Source of the DNA: Lachnoanaerobaculum sanguinis
GTDB lineage: Bacteria > Bacillota > Clostridia > Lachnospirales > Lachnospiraceae
NCBI RefSeq assembly: GCF_033242365.1
Contig: NZ_BTHK01000017.1
Span: forward strand, 1-63,080
Direction of reading: 5' to 3'
DNA: 63,080 nucleotides
The notes under the pieces are model-generated. The model saw only the letters and a list, made by a program, of their open reading frames with translations, ran no database searches and was not told the origin of the DNA. Shown piece after piece: positions 33,593-43,118 of the stretch (positions are counted from its first letter, which is position 1; every line of letters starts with the position of its first letter). The translations under genes and the position numbers were made by a program.

Positions 33593-34519
33593 TCAGTCTT
33601 GCGGATTGCTTACCTGTAGTATTCCGGCCTGCTTTTCCAACATATTTATAAAACTTTCCATTTGTCTGTTCACGAACTTATCTTTCTTATGAAGTACCTG
33701 ATAATTCACCTTTATATGAAAATCCTTTATCGGCAATACCGCCAATGTGTTATCTCTCAGTTTCGGCTCAATCAGAAATCTCGGTAACACCGAATAGCCC
33801 ATATTGTTGCATAAGAGTTTGATAATCAGATTGGTATTCTGTGATTCAATGCTTGGCTTTATACCAAGACCGAGCTCAGAGAGTTTACTCTCAAAAATAT
33901 ATCTGTAGCTTGCATTTTTCTCAGTAAGTATACAGGGATAACTTAGGATCTCTGAAAGTTCTATTTCGTTTTTGCATGCCAACGGATGCTTTCTTGAAGC
34001 ACAAAATACTACTTCGGTCTCTATCTGTATATCTGCAACGAAATCCTTTGAAACACTTGGTTTATCAAGTAAGAGCATTATATCTATATTATTGTGTTTT
34101 ATCCCTTCAAATAGCTCCGACGGAGTACATACCCTTACTTCAACAGTTACATTCGGATTTTTCTCATAAAACTCCGCCAAAACCTGTGGAAATAATGTGT
34201 CGCAAATAGAATCTATGGTTCCTATTCGAAGTTCTCCTGTCAGCATATCATCAGTTCTGATAAGTGACTCTTTTGCCTCTTCATTAAGCATAAGTATCTT
34301 CTCGGCATATGGATAAAACTGTTTTCCGTGATCGGTAAGCCGCACCTGTTTACCGAGTCTGTCAAAAAGTCTCATTCCAAGGTCAAACTCCAACTGTTGT
34401 ATCTGTATCGATACCGCCGCCGGTGAATACCCAAGCATTATTGAGGCCTTGTAAAAACTCCCCGATTCCGCTATTTTTACGAAGGTATTCAACTTTTTTA
34501 AATCTAAAAAATTTTCCAT
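33593..34519 (-). CDS. LysR-family regulator, probable regulator of the cysteine desulfidase operon
   Basis: A 308-residue LysR-type regulator: an N-terminal winged helix (LNTFVKIAESGSFYKASIML, then SPAAVSIQIQQLE) and a C-terminal periplasmic-binding-like effector domain. It is divergent from the cyuA-type gene across a 206-base AT-rich spacer, the usual arrangement in which such proteins control both themselves and the neighbour in response to the substrate. Cysteine or a related thiol as effector is inference from position. Confidence 0.85.
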   Translation of the reverse strand: MENFLDLKKLNTFVKIAESGSFYKASIMLGYSPAAVSIQIQQLEFDLGMRLFDRLGKQVRLTDHGKQFYPYAEKILMLNEEAKESLIRTDDMLTGELRIGTIDSICDTLFPQVLAEFYEKNPNVTVEVRVCTPSELFEGIKHNNIDIMLLLDKPSVSKDFVADIQIETEVVFCASRKHPLACKNEIELSEILSYPCILTEKNASYRYIFESKLSELGLGIKPSIESQNTNLIIKLLCNNMGYSVLPRFLIEPKLRDNTLAVLPIKDFHIKVNYQVLHKKDKFVNRQMESFINMLEKQAGILQVSNPQD

Positions 34520-34628
34520 AACTTCCCCTTTATATGGTTGGTAAATGTTTTTGTAGTCCCACAGAATATTAAATACATTTAACTAATTATATTTATTTTT
34601 TTTAAATTATATATTTAATTTTTTAAGA

Positions 34629-34658
34629 TTTACAATTTAAACATAGACCTACTATACT
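34629..34658 (+). promoter_or_regulatory. Possible promoter of the cyuA-type operon
   Basis: TTTACA (34629-34634), an 18-base spacer and TATACT (34653-34658). It lies in the LysR-cyuA intergenic region about 68 bases before the start codon. The surrounding AT-rich stretches could hold LysR sites, but I cannot pick one with confidence. Confidence 0.4.
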
Positions 34659-34725
34659 ATATATATATAATATTTACCATAATAATATTTAATAAAACAG
34701 GCTGTTTGGGGGTGTATTCAGTTTA

Positions 34726-36006
34726 ATGGAAAAGGATGATATCAGGTACAGGACCTATGTCCGGATATTAAAAGACGAGCTTGTACCGGCTATGGGATGT
34801 ACGGAACCTATAGCATTGGCTTATGCGGCGGCAAAGGCAAGAGAGGTGCTTGGTAAATTGCCAAAAAAAGTGCTTGTTGAAGCCAGCGGAAGTATTATTA
34901 AAAATGTAAAGAGCGTGATTGTTCCGAATACAGGGCATCTGAAAGGTATACCTGCTGCGGTGGCTGCCGGTATAGTTGCAGGCGATGCAAACAGAAAACT
35001 TGAAGTTATTTCCAATGTGGATGATAACAAGAAATGTGAAATTGCCGATTTTATGAACAATATTAAAATCGATGTGATTCCACTTGATATCGGTTATGTA
35101 TTTGATCTTATCATTACGCTTTTTGCTGATGATGAGTATGTAAAGATTCGTATTACAAATCAACATACAAATATAGTGCTTATAGAGAAAAATAATGAGA
35201 TAATTTTTGAATCCGAGATTGAGAACAATGCCATATCAGGAAGCGCCGATAAGGATCTGCTGACTATGGACGGTATATGGGACTTTATAAACTCGTTGGA
35301 TGTTTCCGATGTGAAGGATATCTTGGACAGACAGATATTTTATAATACTTCAATATCTGAAGAAGGTCTTTTGGGAAATTACGGTGCAAACATAGGCTCC
35401 GTACTGCTTGATACCTATGGCAATGATATTAAGGTAAGAGCAAAGGCAAAAGCCGCCGCAGGTTCAGATGCCAGAATGAACGGCTGTGAGCTTCCCGTTG
35501 TTATAAATTCCGGAAGCGGTAATCAAGGCATCACCTGTTCTATTCCCGTTATCGAATATGCCAAGGAATTAAAGGCTTCAAAGGAAAAGCTATATCGTGC
35601 ACTGGCACTTTCAAATCTTACTTCCATACATCAAAAACATGGCATAGGTACACTGTCAGCCTACTGCGGTGCCGTAAGCGCAGGTGCAGGTGCAGGCGCA
35701 GGTATCGCCTATCTTACGGAAGGCAGTCTTGAAGCTGTAGAGCATACCGTTGTAAATACTTTGGCTATAGTATCGGGTATTATGTGTGACGGTGCAAAGG
35801 CATCCTGTGCGGCTAAGATAGCCTCTTCAGTAGATGCGGCTATTATGGGACTTAGCATGTACAAAGACGGTCAGGCCTTCCATGGCGGTGACGGTATTGT
35901 AATGAACAATATTGAGGAAACTATCAAGGGAATTTCAAAGATAGGTAAGGACGGAATGCGTGAAACAAATAATGAAATTATAAAACTTATGGTGGAAAGC
36001 CATTAA
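34726..36006 (+). CDS. cyuA: L-cysteine desulfidase family protein (CyuA/YhaM, UPF0597)
   Basis: Probably cleaves L-cysteine to pyruvate, ammonia and sulfide. The 426 residues show the features of this iron-sulfur dehydratase-like family: PAMGCTEPIALAYAAAKARE (Cys near residue 25), SGSIIKNVKSVIVPNTG, and C-terminal cysteines in GTLSAYCGAVSAG and GIMCDGAKASCAAKI, fit to bind a 4Fe-4S cluster. GGGGGTG precedes the ATG at a rather long distance. It is followed after 18 bases by a transporter gene and controlled, by position, by the LysR protein. Confidence 0.88.
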   Translation: MEKDDIRYRTYVRILKDELVPAMGCTEPIALAYAAAKAREVLGKLPKKVLVEASGSIIKNVKSVIVPNTGHLKGIPAAVAAGIVAGDANRKLEVISNVDDNKKCEIADFMNNIKIDVIPLDIGYVFDLIITLFADDEYVKIRITNQHTNIVLIEKNNEIIFESEIENNAISGSADKDLLTMDGIWDFINSLDVSDVKDILDRQIFYNTSISEEGLLGNYGANIGSVLLDTYGNDIKVRAKAKAAAGSDARMNGCELPVVINSGSGNQGITCSIPVIEYAKELKASKEKLYRALALSNLTSIHQKHGIGTLSAYCGAVSAGAGAGAGIAYLTEGSLEAVEHTVVNTLAIVSGIMCDGAKASCAAKIASSVDAAIMGLSMYKDGQAFHGGDGIVMNNIEETIKGISKIGKDGMRETNNEIIKLMVESH

Positions 36007-36024
36007 AATTAGGAGGATTTTGAT

Positions 36025-37251
36025 ATGAAAAAGAACGGTATTTTAAACAGCCTTCCTTTCAGGCTGTTGCTTGCACTTGTTATAGGTATTGTTGTGGGAC
36101 TTTTCCTAAACAAAAATGATACAAGTGCCGTTTCTGTAGCACTGCTTAATATAATTGTGACTGTTAAGTACATTGTCGGGCAATTTATAGGATTTTGTAT
36201 TCCGCTTATTATTATAGGTTTTATTGCCCCGTCTATTACAAGGCTTGGCAGCAATGCGTCAAGAATACTTATAGTTGCTCTTATAATAGCCTATGTTTCT
36301 TCAATCGGTGCGGCATTCTTTGCCACCGCCTCAGGCTTTATAATACTACCACATATGAGTATTACGCCTGAAGTTGAGGGCCTTAAAGAATTACCGCAAC
36401 TTGTATTCCAACTTTCAATACCGGCTATAATGCCTGTTATGAGTGCTCTTTTCTTCTCAATCATGGTTGGCCTTGCGGCTGCATGGAACAGAAGTGAACT
36501 TATTACCGGTATTTTGGAAGAATTCCAAAAGGTTGTACTCAGCATAGTAACAAAATTTGTTATTCCTGTACTTCCTGTTCTTATCGGTACTACTTTTGCA
36601 ACTCTCGCATATGAGGGAAGTATTACAAAACAATTGCCTGTATTCCTTGTCATTATCATTATGGTAATGATAGGTCACTATATATGGTTGGCACTTCTTT
36701 ATCTTATCGCAGGTGCTTATGCAGGTGCAAATCCTTTGGATATAATAAGAAACTACGGACCTGCATACATGACTGCGGTAGGTACCATGTCAAGTGCCGC
36801 TACACTTTCCGTTGCTCTGGAATGTGCCAAGAAATCAAAACCGCCTCTTCGTGAAGATATGGTAAATTTCGGTATTCCGCTGTTTGCAAATATCCACCTT
36901 TGCGGCTCTGTTATGACTGAGACATTCTTTGTTATGGTAGTTTCAAAAATGCTTTACGGGGAATTTCCTTCTCCTGCAAAGATGATTTTATTCTGCCTTC
37001 TTCTTGGTGTGTTTGCAATAGGTGCACCTGGAGTTCCGGGAGGTACAGTAATGGCTTCCCTGGGTCTTATAACCGGAGTTCTTATGTTTGACGAGACAGG
37101 AACCGCTCTTATGCTTACCATTTTTGCCCTACAAGATTCATTTGGTACAGCTTGTAATGTAACCGGAGATGGTGCCTTGACACTTATACTTACCGGATAT
37201 GCAAAAAAACATAAGATTGAACCGCAAAATCTTGGTAACATACTGGAGTAA
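36025..37251 (+). CDS. Dicarboxylate/amino acid:cation symporter (DAACS)
   Basis: A 408-residue inner-membrane transporter of the GltP/SstT type with about eight helices and two re-entrant loops. Conserved features include the TM7-HP2 region TMSSAATLSVALECAKK and NIHLCGSVMTETFF, and GVPGGTVMASLGLITG. AGGAGG precedes the start; it is the second gene of the operon, and a strong terminator follows. Position implies uptake of cysteine, cystine or serine for the desulfidase; in Escherichia coli the partner of CyuA belongs to a different transporter family. Confidence 0.87.
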   Translation: MKKNGILNSLPFRLLLALVIGIVVGLFLNKNDTSAVSVALLNIIVTVKYIVGQFIGFCIPLIIIGFIAPSITRLGSNASRILIVALIIAYVSSIGAAFFATASGFIILPHMSITPEVEGLKELPQLVFQLSIPAIMPVMSALFFSIMVGLAAAWNRSELITGILEEFQKVVLSIVTKFVIPVLPVLIGTTFATLAYEGSITKQLPVFLVIIIMVMIGHYIWLALLYLIAGAYAGANPLDIIRNYGPAYMTAVGTMSSAATLSVALECAKKSKPPLREDMVNFGIPLFANIHLCGSVMTETFFVMVVSKMLYGEFPSPAKMILFCLLLGVFAIGAPGVPGGTVMASLGLITGVLMFDETGTALMLTIFALQDSFGTACNVTGDGALTLILTGYAKKHKIEPQNLGNILE

Positions 37252-37254
37252 AAT

Positions 37255-37282
37255 AAAAAGTCCCTGAAATGGGACTTTTTTG
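37255..37282. terminator. Terminator after the cysteine desulfidase operon
   Basis: AAAAAGTCCC pairs perfectly with GGGACTTTTT over a six-base loop. T-rich on both strands, so it also serves the convergent DMT transporter gene. Confidence 0.92.
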
Positions 37283-37283
37283 T

Positions 37284-38144
37284 TTACTCACTTTTATTAT
37301 TGTATATCCATTTTACTACAGCCATTGATATTATTATTATATATCCTATCACACTGAATCTGTCGGGTATTTGCTGCATAAATACAAATCCAAGTAATGC
37401 CGAATATATGACCTGTGTATAATCATATATCGCTATTTCCTTTGCAGGTGCATAGCTGTAAGCCTTTGTAATGCATATCTGTCCTATCATGGCACCGCAT
37501 CCTGCAAGTACAAGCATTGTAAGCTGTATGAGACTTGGACTTACATAGTTCATAGCTATAAACGGTATTCCGGCAACGGTTGAAAAGCATGAAAAGAAAA
37601 ATACTATAAACATTCCGTTTACACCGTTTCCTGTAAGCTTTCTCACAAGAGTATAGGCAATTCCCGCCATCATTCCTCCTGTAATTCCTATAAGGGCCGG
37701 GAAGAATGTAAAGCCGGCTCCCGGCTTTGCTACAAATATCATTCCGATAAAGGCTATGACAGTGGCAATGATATCAACCGCTCCGGCTTTTTCCTTCAGT
37801 ATCAAAAAGCCTGCCAATATGGCAAAGAAGGGACTCATCTTATTTAAAATTGTGGCATCGGCTATATTCATATGATCTATGGCATAAAAATTGCATATAA
37901 TGCCTGCCATACCGCAAGCCGACCTTAGAACAAGTATACCAAGATTCTTGCCGCTTACAGACTTGGATCCTCCACTCTTCATAAGCATAAAGAATGCTAC
38001 AAATGCCGCGATTAAATTTCTGAAAAATGCTTTTTCAAATGTCGGCAAATCTCCGGCCATTCTTACAAAGAATCCCATAAGCGCAAATCCGAATGCGGCA
38101 CCGAGTATATACAATATCCCGATCTTTTTATTGTAATTATTCAT
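37284..38144 (-). CDS. EamA/DMT-family transporter
   Basis: About 286 residues with ten predicted membrane helices in two EamA repeats (repeat 1 around residues 8-140, repeat 2 around 150-285). The start ATG at 38144 (MNNYNKKIGILYILG) overlaps the last codons of the MATE gene by eight bases; the frame is open to 38189 inside that gene but has no binding site. Family members export amino acids, nucleosides or other metabolites; the substrate is unknown. End of a minus-strand run with the MATE and PHP genes. Confidence 0.82.
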   Translation of the reverse strand: MNNYNKKIGILYILGAAFGFALMGFFVRMAGDLPTFEKAFFRNLIAAFVAFFMLMKSGGSKSVSGKNLGILVLRSACGMAGIICNFYAIDHMNIADATILNKMSPFFAILAGFLILKEKAGAVDIIATVIAFIGMIFVAKPGAGFTFFPALIGITGGMMAGIAYTLVRKLTGNGVNGMFIVFFFSCFSTVAGIPFIAMNYVSPSLIQLTMLVLAGCGAMIGQICITKAYSYAPAKEIAIYDYTQVIYSALLGFVFMQQIPDRFSVIGYIIIISMAVVKWIYNNKSE

Positions 38145-39537
38145 ATTGAAATTCTTCTCTTGTCTGTTTTTCTCCAAATACCTTGCCAAGTTTTTTAAGG
38201 CAGTATAAAAATCCCGGTATAAGGAATATATCGGCTATGATCCATGCAAGAGGTGAGCCCATACATGCCGCAACAAAACCGAAGTACTTAACTCCCATAA
38301 AACCTACGATACCTCTTGCAAACATCTCACATACACCTGAAAGTATTGCAAACATAGGAAATCCCATTCCCTGAATTGAATTTCGCCATACATTTACAAA
38401 TATAAGCGCAAAGTAAAATCCTGAGTTCCACAAAAGGAATATTCTGGCCTTTTCTATTACATCCGTCTTGGAAGCGTCTATGAAGAGTTTCGGCAGCTCT
38501 CCGCCGATAAATATCATAAAAACAAATACGATAACCGAATATATTATACCTATTATTGTTGCTACTTTTACGCCTTCTCTAACTCTGTCAAGTTTTCCCG
38601 CACCTACATTTTGGCCACAGTATGTAGCCATTGTCGCTCCAAGCGCATCGGTTACAGCCACACAGAAGCTGCTTATCTTACTCCCTGCCGTAACGGCAGC
38701 CACAGTCACCGCTCCAAGTCCGTTTACCGCCGCCTGCAGTATTACCGAACCTATCGCTGTTATAGAGTATTGCAGTCCCATAGGTACACCCATTGAAAGC
38801 AATACTTTGATATGCCTCATGGAGATTTTTCCCTCTCCCGCTTCCGGCTTTAATATATAAAATCTCTTTACCATGAATACAACGCAAAGTATTCCGGATA
38901 CCAGCTGTGAAATAACCGTAGCGTAAGCGGGACCTGCCACTCCCAGTCCCATCACCTGTATAGATATTACATCAAGCACTATATTAAGAAGTGCTGCAAC
39001 TATAAGAAAATACAAAGGTGTTTTTGAGTCTCCCAATGCTCTTATAATACTTGCAGTCAGATTATATAAATACATTACAGGAATACCTGCAAATACTATT
39101 ATTATATAGATATAAGCTTCATCCAGTATTTCATCCGGTGTATTTGTAACTATGAGAATTGCCCTTGTCAATAAACATACTGTCGCCGTCAGTACAACCG
39201 AGAAAAAAATCCCCACATATACCGCATTCATAGTGTACTTTCTCAACTCACTATAGTCTTTTGCTCCGAATTTCTGTGCTACAGGTATCGCAAATCCTGC
39301 AGTATTTCCTATAACAAATCCGTTTACCATGAAAAATATGGCACCTGTGGAACCCACAGCTGCCAATGAATTAACACCCAAATACTTACCTACCATTACA
39401 GTGTCAACCATACTGTAAAATTGTTGAAACAATGTTCCGATAAGCATCGGTATGGCAAATGCCAATATAAGTTTTAACGGATTTCCACGGGTCATGTCCG
39501 TAATTCCCTGTGTTTTATTCTGTATATTCTTTTCCAT
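38137..39537 (-). CDS. MATE-family efflux transporter
   Basis: A 466-residue multidrug/toxin efflux protein with twelve helices in two halves. MATE features include FAIPMLIGTLFQQFYSMVDT near the N-terminus and PVAQKFGAKDYSELRKYTMN. The start is at 39537 (MEKNIQNKTQG) where GAGG lies at proper spacing; the longer frame to 39570 overlaps the PHP gene. Sodium- or proton-driven antiport by family; substrates cannot be read from the sequence. Confidence 0.88.
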   Translation of the reverse strand: MEKNIQNKTQGITDMTRGNPLKLILAFAIPMLIGTLFQQFYSMVDTVMVGKYLGVNSLAAVGSTGAIFFMVNGFVIGNTAGFAIPVAQKFGAKDYSELRKYTMNAVYVGIFFSVVLTATVCLLTRAILIVTNTPDEILDEAYIYIIIVFAGIPVMYLYNLTASIIRALGDSKTPLYFLIVAALLNIVLDVISIQVMGLGVAGPAYATVISQLVSGILCVVFMVKRFYILKPEAGEGKISMRHIKVLLSMGVPMGLQYSITAIGSVILQAAVNGLGAVTVAAVTAGSKISSFCVAVTDALGATMATYCGQNVGAGKLDRVREGVKVATIIGIIYSVIVFVFMIFIGGELPKLFIDASKTDVIEKARIFLLWNSGFYFALIFVNVWRNSIQGMGFPMFAILSGVCEMFARGIVGFMGVKYFGFVAACMGSPLAWIIADIFLIPGFLYCLKKLGKVFGEKQTREEFQYE

Positions 39538-39556
39538 AACTACCTCAAAACAGTAT

Positions 39557-40282
39557 TTACATTTCTTCAATACTCTTGTTTAAAACCAATTTCAGCTTTT
39601 CCATACTGTTATTTAATATAAGTTCCTGTGGAAAATCCATTTCTCTCAATAATATATCACAATTTCTGAAATCGCCTACCGAATCGGCATAATGACTGTC
39701 AGTATTACATATGACATTTGTACCGTATTTTTTTGCGGCTTCCAGCATCTTTATGGCATTTTCTCTTCCGTTTTGTCTGGCCGAATCAGGATTAAGTGAG
39801 GAATTGTTAAGCTCCAGAACAATTCCTCTTTTATTTGCTTCTTTTGCAAGTTCATCATGATCTATAGGATATCTTCCGTCATCCGGATGCCCTATAATCT
39901 TTACAAAGCGATTTGACATTGCACCGAAGTATGCATCCATATTCTCCTGTAAAGTTCCCGGATTTATGCAAATAGTATGAAGACTGGCTATAACATAGTC
40001 AAGCCTTCCCAGAACATTGTTATCTATATCAAGATTGCCCTTAAAATCTATTATATTTGCCTCCACTCCTCTTAAAATCAAGACATCCTTAAACCTTCTC
40101 GGAATAACTTTGAAATTCATAAAGTAGATATTTTTGCATGAACCCGGTACAGCCTCACTGTGATCTGAAAAACCATACGCCAAAAGTCCTTTTGCAGCTG
40201 CTTCTTCCATATTTTCTTTCAATGTGGAATATGCATGACCGCTGGCGATTGTATGTGTATGCAAATCAAATAAAAAATCCAT
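39557..40282 (-). CDS. PHP-domain phosphoesterase (YcdX-like)
   Basis: A 241-residue PHP protein with trinuclear-metal motifs: DLHTHTIASGHAYSTL (motif I), GFSDHSE (motif II), HPDDGRYPID (motif III) and CNTDSHYADSVGDF near the C-terminus. This is the YcdX type of phosphatase, not the polymerase-linked or histidinol phosphatase type. It follows the 74-residue protein after one base, which ties their translation together. Substrate unknown. Confidence 0.85.
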   Translation of the reverse strand: MDFLFDLHTHTIASGHAYSTLKENMEEAAAKGLLAYGFSDHSEAVPGSCKNIYFMNFKVIPRRFKDVLILRGVEANIIDFKGNLDIDNNVLGRLDYVIASLHTICINPGTLQENMDAYFGAMSNRFVKIIGHPDDGRYPIDHDELAKEANKRGIVLELNNSSLNPDSARQNGRENAIKMLEAAKKYGTNVICNTDSHYADSVGDFRNCDILLREMDFPQELILNNSMEKLKLVLNKSIEEM

Positions 40283-40283
40283 A

Positions 40284-40508
40284 TTAATTCTTGAAAAGAT
40301 CTCCCAACTTATCCATAGCGTTTGAAATACCTACCTTAGCTATCTGTGTCTTTACACCTTCAACAACTGAATCAAGCTGACCGTCAGGAATATCAATACC
40401 TGTAAGTCCTTCTATTGTCTTCTCAGGATCCTTTGCAAGATTTGATAAAAGTGCAGGATCTGCCTTTGCCTTATTTATTATATCTGTTACTATTTTTGTG
40501 ATATCCAT
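40284..40508 (-). CDS. Small acidic helical protein of unknown function
   Basis: 74 residues from the ATG at 40508 (AAGGAG upstream), beginning MDITKIVTDIINKAKADPAL. The segment DPALLSNLAKDPEKTIEGLTGIDIPDG faintly recalls nitrile hydratase-type leader peptides, which end in a GG or GA site, but no cleavage motif, core peptide or modification enzyme is present, so I do not call it a precursor. Closely linked to the PHP phosphoesterase gene. Function unknown. Confidence 0.6.
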   Translation of the reverse strand: MDITKIVTDIINKAKADPALLSNLAKDPEKTIEGLTGIDIPDGQLDSVVEGVKTQIAKVGISNAMDKLGDLFKN

Positions 40509-40530
40509 ATTTTCTCCTTTTTTGTACAAC

Positions 40531-40563
40531 TAAAGCCAAGACTATATAAAGTATCTTGGCTCC
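40531..40563 (-). terminator. Terminator after tsf
   Basis: GCCAAGA (minus strand, 40554-40560) pairs with TCTTGGC (40535-40541) over a 12-base loop rich in A and T; a short TTTA follows. Weak U-tract, so termination may be partial. Confidence 0.6.
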
Positions 40564-40587
40564 GGTTAAATATATTATTGATTTATA

Positions 40588-41532
40588 TTAGTTTCCTGAC
40601 ATCTGCTTTGCAACTTCTTCTGCAAAGTTCTCGCTCTTCTTCTCAAGGCCTTCACCTGTCTCAAATCTGACAAATCCCTTGATAGAAATGTTTGCATTGT
40701 TTGCCTTAGCAACCTCTGCAACATAAGCAGCTACAGACTGCTTACCGTCTGCCGCCTTAACATACTGCTGATCAAGAAGACAAATCTCTTTAAGTTCCTT
40801 CTTAATTCTACCCTCGATCATTCCCATGATAACCTTCTCAGGCTTTGAAGCCTCCTTAGGATCGTTCTTGATCTGAGCCAAGAGAATCTCTCTCTCCTTT
40901 GCAAGGTACTCTGCATCAACTTCCTTATCTGAAGTATACTTCGGATGAAGTGCTGCAACCTGCATTGCAACATTCTTAGCCATCTCTTTGATTTCATCGT
41001 TTACAACATCAGTTGTAACATCTACAAGAACACCGATTTTTCCACCGGCATGAATGTATGAAACTACACAACCGGCATTCTCTTCTATCTTCTCAAATCT
41101 TCTGATTGACATGTTCTCACCGATGATTGAGATCATGCTTGAAAGCTTCTCACCTACTGTAAGGCTTGTATCAAGATCCCACTTCTCATTCAAGAACTCT
41201 TCTGTATTGCTTGCAGTTGTCTTTAATGCCTGTGCTGCAACCTCTGCAACATAAGTTCTGAACTTCTCATTCTTTGCAACGAAGTCTGTCTCTGCATTAA
41301 CCTCAAGTACAACCGCTTTCTTAGCATCATCGCTTACACAAACATCTACGATACCTTCAGCTGCTATACGACCTGCTTTCTTCTGTGCTCCTGCAAGTCC
41401 CTTCTCACGAAGGAAGTCAACTGCCGCATCCATATCTCCATCAGTTGCAGCGAGGGCCTTCTTACAGTCCATCATTCCTGCGCCTGTCATCTCTCTTAAC
41501 TCTTTTACCATTGCTGCTGTTACTGCTGCCAT
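40588..41532 (-). CDS. tsf: Translation elongation factor Ts
   Basis: The nucleotide-exchange factor of EF-Tu. 314 residues from ATG 41532, with AGGAGG 8 bases upstream; a longer frame to 41595 includes that site. The N-terminal UBA-like domain (VKELREMTGAGMMDCKKAL) and the conserved TDFVAKNEKFR are intact. It follows rpsB in the standard order, 91 bases downstream. Confidence 0.97.
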   Translation of the reverse strand: MAAVTAAMVKELREMTGAGMMDCKKALAATDGDMDAAVDFLREKGLAGAQKKAGRIAAEGIVDVCVSDDAKKAVVLEVNAETDFVAKNEKFRTYVAEVAAQALKTTASNTEEFLNEKWDLDTSLTVGEKLSSMISIIGENMSIRRFEKIEENAGCVVSYIHAGGKIGVLVDVTTDVVNDEIKEMAKNVAMQVAALHPKYTSDKEVDAEYLAKEREILLAQIKNDPKEASKPEKVIMGMIEGRIKKELKEICLLDQQYVKAADGKQSVAAYVAEVAKANNANISIKGFVRFETGEGLEKKSENFAEEVAKQMSGN

Positions 41533-41623
41533 TGTAAAACCTCCTAAACATTTATAAATATGACAAGTTGCAAAGCGGTAAAACCCTCTTTGCAACCCGT
41601 CTATAACTCAAATCTCTTTAAAA

Positions 41624-42400
41624 TTAGAACTGTCTGTCGTCCAATTCTTCCTTATCAGGTGCAAATGTCTCACCCTCAAGCGAATCATCGGCAACGTCTT
41701 CTGATGTTGAAAGAATCTCACCCTGATTTGCCTCGATAACAGCATCTGCCATCTTAGCTACGATAAGCTTTACAGCACGGATAGCATCATCATTTCCCGG
41801 GATAAGGTAATCAAGCTCGTCAGGATCACAGTTTGTATCACAGATACCGATAAGCGGAATACCTAAAGTATGAGCCTCCTGAACACAGATTCTCTCCTTC
41901 TTTGGATCTATAATAAATATAGCGTCAGGAATGTTCTTCATATCCTTGATACCGCCGAGGTTCTTCTCAAGCTTCTCCCATTCCTTCTTTAACTGAATAA
42001 CTTCCTTCTTTGGAAGTAAATCAAATGTACCGTCTTCGCTCATCTCTTCCAACTGACGAAGTCTCTTGATTCTTGACTGGATTGTCTTAAAGTTTGTAAG
42101 CATTCCGCCAAGCCATCTCTCGTTAACATAGTACATTCCGCAACGCTCAGCCTCTTCCTTGATAGCGTCCTGTGCCTGCTTCTTTGTTCCTACGAAAAGG
42201 ATCTTTCCACCATCCTTAGCTATGTCTGACATAGCATTGTATGCTGTATCAACCATACCTACACTCTGCTGAAGATCGATAATGTGAATACCGTTTCTCT
42301 CTGTGTAGATATATGGAGCCATCTTAGGGTTCCATCTTCTTGTCTGATGTCCGAAGTGAACACCTGCCTCAAGTAACTGCTTCATTGAAATAACACTCAT
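41624..42400 (-). CDS. rpsB: 30S ribosomal protein S2
   Basis: 258 residues, beginning MSVISMKQLLEAGVHFGHQTRRW, the S2 signature, with the second signature PDAIFIIDPKKERICVQEA. Binds 16S rRNA in the small-subunit head region. First gene of the rpsB-tsf operon. GGAG precedes the start, and an excellent promoter lies within the 3' end of the upstream rhomboid gene. Confidence 0.97.
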   Translation of the reverse strand: MSVISMKQLLEAGVHFGHQTRRWNPKMAPYIYTERNGIHIIDLQQSVGMVDTAYNAMSDIAKDGGKILFVGTKKQAQDAIKEEAERCGMYYVNERWLGGMLTNFKTIQSRIKRLRQLEEMSEDGTFDLLPKKEVIQLKKEWEKLEKNLGGIKDMKNIPDAIFIIDPKKERICVQEAHTLGIPLIGICDTNCDPDELDYLIPGNDDAIRAVKLIVAKMADAVIEANQGEILSTSEDVADDSLEGETFAPDKEELDDRQF

Positions 42401-42488
42401 TGTTTTTCTCCTTTGGTTTTTCTTCCATCAAGCTTAAGAAAAGGACCTATGGCACCTCTTTCCCTATTCACTTAATGTGCTTATTTAG

Positions 42489-43118
42489 CTATAAAATTTT
42501 ATCATAATATTCATCAGATTGCAACTCTTCTTTTTTATTGCCATGATACAAAATAAGACATAATATAAATCCCGCAGCAGCGCCTGCCACATGCGCGGCA
42601 TTATCCACACCTGTAGTCCTAAATCCTGTATAAAGCATAAGTGCAAGAGAGATTGCTATCTGTTGTACACTTAAATCCTTTATTCTTCCTCTGTTTACAA
42701 GTAAAGCATATAAAAGCGCTCCCACTATACCGAATATCGCACCTGAAGCACCGGCACTTACAGCCACATCACCTGTGTAGGTCTGAAACCAATCCGAACC
42801 TATATTTGCAATTATACCTGAAAGCATATATATAATGAAGAATCTCACATGGCCAAGTATATCTTCAAGCTTTCCTCCAAGCAGTACCAAAATAAGCATA
42901 TTGTTGACTATATGTTCTATTCCGAAGTGCATAAACATGGAAGTTACAAGCCTGTAATATTCACCGTTTTTTATATTTTCCGGAAAAGCCGCACCGTATT
43001 TCAGCATTACCATGGTACTTTCGGAGCCTCCATGGGTTTCAAGGAAAATAAAATATATAATATTTACAATGATAATGCCGATCGCAACATAATTTTTCTT
43101 ACCTATTCCAAGTTCCAT
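42489..43118 (-). CDS. Rhomboid-family intramembrane serine protease
   Basis: About 209 residues with six membrane helices. The catalytic serine lies in GASGAIFGIVGALLYAL and the histidine in DNAAHVAGAAAGF; HFGIEHIVNNMLILVLLG is the conserved HxxxN region. The start ATG overlaps the stop of the HIT gene by one base (TAATG). It cleaves membrane proteins within the bilayer; substrates unknown. In Gram-positives such enzymes are linked to cell division and surface proteins. Confidence 0.88.
   Translation of the reverse strand: MELGIGKKNYVAIGIIIVNIIYFIFLETHGGSESTMVMLKYGAAFPENIKNGEYYRLVTSMFMHFGIEHIVNNMLILVLLGGKLEDILGHVRFFIIYMLSGIIANIGSDWFQTYTGDVAVSAGASGAIFGIVGALLYALLVNRGRIKDLSVQQIAISLALMLYTGFRTTGVDNAAHVAGAAAGFILCLILYHGNKKEELQSDEYYDKIL
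42496..42524 (-). promoter_or_regulatory. Promoter of rpsB-tsf
   Basis: Minus-strand TTGCAA (42519-42524), a 17-base spacer and TAAAAT (42496-42501). It lies inside the last codons of the rhomboid gene and leaves a leader of about 85 bases that could fold for S2 autoregulation; I did not identify a known leader motif. Confidence 0.6.
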
